From contig JAURVB010013171.1 of NCBI GenBank assembly GCA_033002965.1, forward strand, positions 1 to 64,000: a stretch of DNA of 64,000 nt, written 5' to 3'. A program made the translations under genes and the position numbers. The notes under the pieces are model-generated. The model made no database searches. It was not told the DNA's origin and saw nothing but the letters and a program-made list of their open reading frames with translations. Of the stretch, positions 59,735 to 64,000 are shown in pieces (within the stretch, counting starts at the first letter, position 1; each line of letters begins with the position of its first letter). This DNA is from Piper betle. Taxonomy: Eukaryota; Streptophyta; Magnoliopsida; Piperales; Piperaceae.

Positions 59735-62462
59735 TTACAACACCCCATTTCGGCTCACCTGTGAACCGACCCGAAAATGTCATCGGCGACCGAACTGTTC
59801 GCTAATCTACTCAATTCGGTTAAGCCGACCCAGATCTACCTTCAACATCTTAAGATGGAAGTGCAAACATAAAATACATGGATGGGATGCTTGGGTTCTA
59901 ACATGGTCCTACATGCATGCTATGATGTGCAAGCAAAAACAAGACAATACAACAAGCAAAAAATTCAAATAAAAATTCATTAATTTTTACGAAAAAACGA
60001 ATAGAGTCTCCTCTAAAAGTACAATAGGGACCACCCTGTCAACAGTAAACATCATATATTTATATCAGCAGGCATCAAAACACAATCCAAACATTTCATT
60101 TACCATCACATTCTAGTTGTCCTTGCTTCGTAGTTTACCGTGCACATTTTACACTTTCCATTTCCATTCACATGCAAAATACTCATAATAGATTCACAGT
60201 TATAGCATATCAAATTCATCAACACAGTTCAATACACATCATCACTACATACACTCGGCATGTATATGTGTGCTCGATTTCTGTGCTGCTCCTCCGCAGT
60301 CTCGATAGCTCTCATTCCTCGAGGTGCTCACCTACATATATAATAAGAAATCGTTAGTAACGAGTGTTACCGGTCCGGAAAATAACTAATATTAATCTGG
60401 CACAGGAGAGCTAACTCTCCTATTGAATAGAAATCTATATCTTCCTCATAGAACACTCATCAGGGCGTATATGGGAGCTATTGATCAGGATCGACAACAT
60501 CCCCCTTTCTTTCTCATTCTCATACTTTGGCCATTTCTTAATCACTTTTTGCATCAATTTCATTCCTTTCCGCTCTCTACATCCTCCATATTACTGTTGG
60601 CCCTGAATACAGGGGCCGAGTACTCTCAAACATGCACCTTTAGTACCCTTTAAAACCACAAGTCTAGACATGCACTATATTGCAGTACCTGTGAACCTCC
60701 ACATTTCTCCGAGTTTGAGGAACTCAAAGGTGGAGTTGTCAAGATTCCCTTGGGAATGAAGTGGGTTCTCCCTAGCTCCAGAGCTTGCTTTGACGAGCAC
60801 ACACCCTATCTCAAGACGTGGCTGTCGATAACCCACATTCCATTTCTCACTGAAAACGCAAAAACTATACATATATAGGTCTTGGTTGGGATTTATACAA
60901 TAGGCCCGAAGGCAACTTGTGGTAGATCTTAATTTCTAAAACTGACTCAAGGGATCTTAACCTCGAGGGTTATTAATCCAGAAAATTGTTGGCTAAATGG
61001 CCCAAGTTAAGTGGGATCCGATAAAACACCACTTAACTCGTCCTACACATGATAAATCAAATACACAATAGAATAGCGTAAAACAGAGAACGAGTCCTAA
61101 ATGGACATAGTAGAAGCTCCAATTGGGTCCTCGTTCTTAGGCGGCGAGCTCCTACTCCGTACCTACACGACAAACTAAAAGCTAACACCCACTCATGATG
61201 CAGTCATACATCCTATATCATGCATACATCCATCACGCATCAATCATAGTCACATCAACCTACGTCAATTCTAGCAAGTCTACTTAGGCTAGTTTGCATT
61301 AGATCATGATCATTACTTAGTTACCCTAATTAGTTTCTTAGTTTTTATTTTTAACACCACTTTTCATTTTTTATTCTTAATCAAATCTACATTTATATAT
61401 ATAATTATAACACACACAATTCACCAATCCTAGCATGCTGGACTAATAACCATAACCCTTAATAAATTAAGTCGAAGTTAATTATATTTCGTGTCGTCGA
61501 CAAGCGGCGATGGCTAGGGTTTCGTTGCTCGGCTTGGAACTTGAATTCGGCACTTAGTGGCGTTCGAAGTTCGATTTGGATTCGATTGGATGAGTTCGAC
61601 GGAATGTTCGGCGAATTTTTGCCAATCCAGTTTTCCAGCGGGTTCTGGCAATTTTCCGACGATCTCTAGCGACTTCCCGGCAGATTCTCCGACGACTTTT
61701 CTAGCGGGACAATCAGGGCTATGGGTCGACACCAGTTCGGCGAGATCGACCCAGTAGTGGAGACTGTGAGGACGGCCACAGAGGCGATGATCGCTAGTGG
61801 TGGCGTCGAGTTCAGTCGGGGCGGTTGGTCACTTTGATCGGACCCACAACCGGCCTCGGCGGTGGTGCTAGGTAGGGGAGAAATGTCAGGAGGTCAAGGG
61901 AATTGTCGTCGATGTCACGGTGGCGGCAAATTAACAAGGGGAGTGCTGCGGCTCGTGGAGCGATTCTGGAGTTGTGACAGCGAGACGGTGACCAGGGTTG
62001 GTTGAGGCGGCACGACGATGGCACGGCAAGGAGGGGCGACGTCAATCGGCGGAAGTGCGGCATCGGTGATGGCGGGGCATCAACCTCAGGGGTGGCGATA
62101 GGGTTTTGAAGTGAGGAATTGTCGGGAGGGAGAAAAAACACTTCGGTGGCAAACTTGTAAATAAGTATTGACTTGATTCCTACTCGAGTCAAAATAATAA
62201 CTAGTTCATAATAAATCCTTAAAAAAATATGAAAAAATCCCATAAAATATATTACACACCATAACACACAATAACATGTTCTATAACTAATAACCCACCC
62301 AAACTGCCCTATAATGCGTCCTAATACGTTATTCGGCCTAAAACTATTTTTACGATCAAATACATAAAATAAAAAATACTGCATACTTTTATATATTCTG
62401 ATAACTCATTTCTCACCATCTTTTTGACATTATCATCATATATTCAGGTACACTTGACCCAC
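59735..62462 (-). repeat. LTR-like repeat R2, inverted copy of R1
   Basis: Read on the minus strand it follows R1 from about 125 to 2895 with the same landmarks in the same order (the segment inverted from about 61130-61190, the GGATCCCACTTAACT string, GTTTTTGCGTTTTCAG near 60850, and end GGGTGTTGTAA at 59735-59745). Its GC-rich part (61500-62110) corresponds to 450-1080 of R1 and gives a chance 190-codon ORF on the minus strand. The copies differ clearly, so they are not a recent duplication. Confidence 0.65.
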
Positions 62463-62465
62463 ATT

Positions 62466-62586
62466 GCTCATAACTCACGGCTGGCTTCGACTCAGCGCAC
62501 GGTTCATGAATCTGACTTGACTCGAATTGACGGTTGAACCGGTTGGTTCGCTGTAGTAAAACTCTAACTCGAGCCACTAGTTTTAC
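62466..62586 (+). repeat. 120-bp block shared with bases 1-121, same orientation
   Basis: Both begin GCTCATAACTCA and pass through ACTCAGC.C.CGGT.CATGAA and GTAAAACTCT.ACTCGAG to GTTTTAC. The end GTAAAACTC...GTTTTAC can form a hairpin. The block is in direct orientation at both sites while the adjoining R1/R2 repeats are inverted. Confidence 0.7.
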
Positions 62587-62740
62587 AAAAGGCTTCATAG
62601 ATCCTAGATTCACCGATTTGAGCGATCTACCCTCGTCCTCGTCACTAGGAACGCCGCAGCCAGAGCCCCAAAGCCATTATTGCACCACCGGTGTAACCGG
62701 ATCTATCAAGCCCATTTTTCGTTGATCATGTTCACTAGTC

Positions 62741-63069
62741 TTCTCATCCACCATCGCGAAGCTAGACCGCATTCGCGGCTTCGAAGCTAGACCACATTCG
62801 TGGTTGCAAAGCTAGACCGCATCCATGAAGACCCGGATTTGATATGGCGCACTGTACGCCACTTGCAGCCCAGCTCACCCAGAAATCTCTAGAAGCTTGT
62901 GCACTTCTCATCCATCGTCGCGAAGCTAGACTGCGTTTGCGGCTTCGAAGCTAGACCGCATTCGTGGCTGCAAAGCTAAACCACATCCGCGAAGACCCGG
63001 ATTTGATATGGCGCGTTGTACACCACTTGCAGCCCAATGCACCCAGAAATCTCTAGAAGCTTGTGCATG
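62741..63069. repeat. Tandem duplication, period 164 bp
   Basis: Units start TTCTCATCCA at 62741 and 62905 and both run through GCGAAGCTAGAC, GATTTGATATGGCGC and CAGAAATCTCTAGAAGCTTG. Each unit also holds three short internal repeats of CGAAGCTAGACCGCATTCG type, so this is a repeat within a repeat. Confidence 0.9.
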
Positions 63070-63576
63070 CCACCCAACCTGGTCCAATATTTTTCTAGTT
63101 TGAACCAACCCAAAATGGTTTGGTTCAGCCTACTATCACTCCGAAAATCATTTGAAAGCTTTTCCAACTTCAGATTGAGGCACCCCACCGTTATTGGATG
63201 TTCTAAATGCATTGTTGAAGTTATTTTGAAGATTTTAAAACCAGAAAATGACAAATTATGACATTGGAGTCAAAGATCTAAAAGGCAAATTTATTTAAAG
63301 GCAGGAAAATTTATTAATTTGTGTAAAGTGTAAAATCAAAGGGAAAATAATGAAAGGGAAGACAAGGAAGAGATTTACTTAACATTTTTGGCTACATAAT
63401 TACCCTTGCTTTCTTATACCATGGTCCACAATTTGCAAATTTTACTCGGAAGGGGTATAAACTTGGCAGTTGTCGTGGCACCATAATGTGCCCCATTGAA
63501 TTTACTAAACAGTCCTGTGCTGATTGCGGTGAAATATTACAAAACATGCTAGGATGACCTGATGCTCTTCATTTTA

Positions 63577-63790
63577 TGCCTGTACCTCCTTGTTTAATAA
63601 ATTATTGATTTTTCGTTAATTACAGGCTTTTGGATGACCTTGATTTCAGATAAGTGGGTGACAATGGAAGCGGTGGTCTTGTATGCCTGTACCTATTTGT
63701 TAACAAAATTAGATTTTTTGGGTCAACTGTAGGCTTTTGGATGACCTTAATTTCAGTTTAAATGGGTGACAATGGAAGTGGTACTTTATT
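63577..63790. repeat. Tandem duplication, period 105 bp
   Basis: TATGCCTGTACCT..TTGTTAA begins at 63577 and again at 63682, and GGCTTTTGGATGACCTT.ATT with GGGTGACAATGGAAG.GGT recurs at the same spacing. It lies directly upstream of the uS17 exon remnant, so it duplicates former intron or leader sequence. Confidence 0.85.
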
Positions 63791-63810
63791 GATTGGTCTG
63801 TTAACCTCAA

Positions 63811-63957
63811 GGAACATACATTGACAAGAAATGCCCTTTCACTGGAACTGTTTCTATTAGAGGTCGTATTCTTGCCGGAACTCGTCCTAGTGCTAAAATG
63901 ATGAGAACTATTGTTGTTTGGTCGCAACTATCTCCACTGGGTGAAGAAATATCAACG
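63811..63957 (+). pseudogene. RPS11-like: Ribosomal protein uS17 (RPS11) exon remnant
   Basis: Cytosolic small-subunit ribosomal protein uS17. The exon starts after CCTCAAG with [20 protein letters not shown], then [16 protein letters not shown], a perfect family match. After IVV one extra base shifts the frame; in the shifted frame [11 protein letters not shown] follows and a GTAGGT donor at 63958 closes the exon. The window ends before a following exon. The preserved donor suggests a decayed gene copy rather than a retrocopy. It could be a sequence error. Confidence 0.8.
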
Positions 63958-64000
63958 GTAGGTTAATTATTTTCGCCATATAGTGAAACAAATAAAAAAT

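Noticed and set aside
61812..62384. 190-codon minus-strand ORF in repeat R2
   Set aside because: It lies in the GC-rich part of an LTR-like repeat. The equivalent part of R1 has no matching ORF, so it is not conserved.

Overview
This window is nuclear DNA from a flowering plant. It has long AT-rich stretches with small GC-rich gene starts, GT-AG introns throughout, and plant-specific families (class I KNOX, an EPF-LIKE peptide, a ubiquitin-RUB fusion). It also carries plant transposable elements and a piece of plastid DNA. GC-rich first exons in AT-rich surroundings would suit a non-grass monocot, but that is weak evidence and I do not name a species.

Layout. 1-2895 is an LTR-like repeat. 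2.9-10.7 kb is gene-poor, with a hAT-like MITE at 5.4 kb. A BREVIPEDICELLUS/KNAT1-type KNOX homeobox gene lies on the minus strand (10727-15284, five exons, 372 aa). After about 6 kb of AT-rich upstream DNA comes a housekeeping promoter with tandem TGGGCY boxes. It drives a ubiquitin-RUB/NEDD8 fusion gene (coding exons 21762-32890) whose first coding intron holds a decayed Ty3/gypsy retrotransposon of about 9.5 kb. Next are remains of a mitoribosomal mS34 gene (36297-37034) and an exostosin-type GT47 pseudogene (about 38960-42400). An EPF-LIKE secreted peptide gene follows on the minus strand (44001-44536). A one-exon acidic membrane protein gene has its CDS at 46862-48226. 48.3-54.2 kb has no gene but holds a hairpin MITE, a second copy of the 5.4-kb MITE in inverted orientation, and a chimeric plastid ycf2 insertion. 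A cytochrome c oxidase subunit 6a gene (minus, 54919-58403) is complete except for one in-frame TGA where Trp is expected. 59.7-62.5 kb is a second, inverted copy of the LTR-like repeat. The right end has two local tandem duplications and a broken exon of ribosomal protein uS17.

The genes do not form a pathway; this is ordinary euchromatic gene order. Recurrent features are degenerate local tandem duplications inside introns (GT47, COX6A, mS34, the acidic protein's 5' intron) and several genes caught in early decay. I found no CRISPR array, viral genome or evidently novel multi-gene system. The more unusual items are the COX6A stop codon, the hAT insertion beside it, the retrotransposon inside the RUB gene, and the tRNA-like module shared by the two inverted MITEs. 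All exon coordinates were read by eye from splice signals and reading frame.
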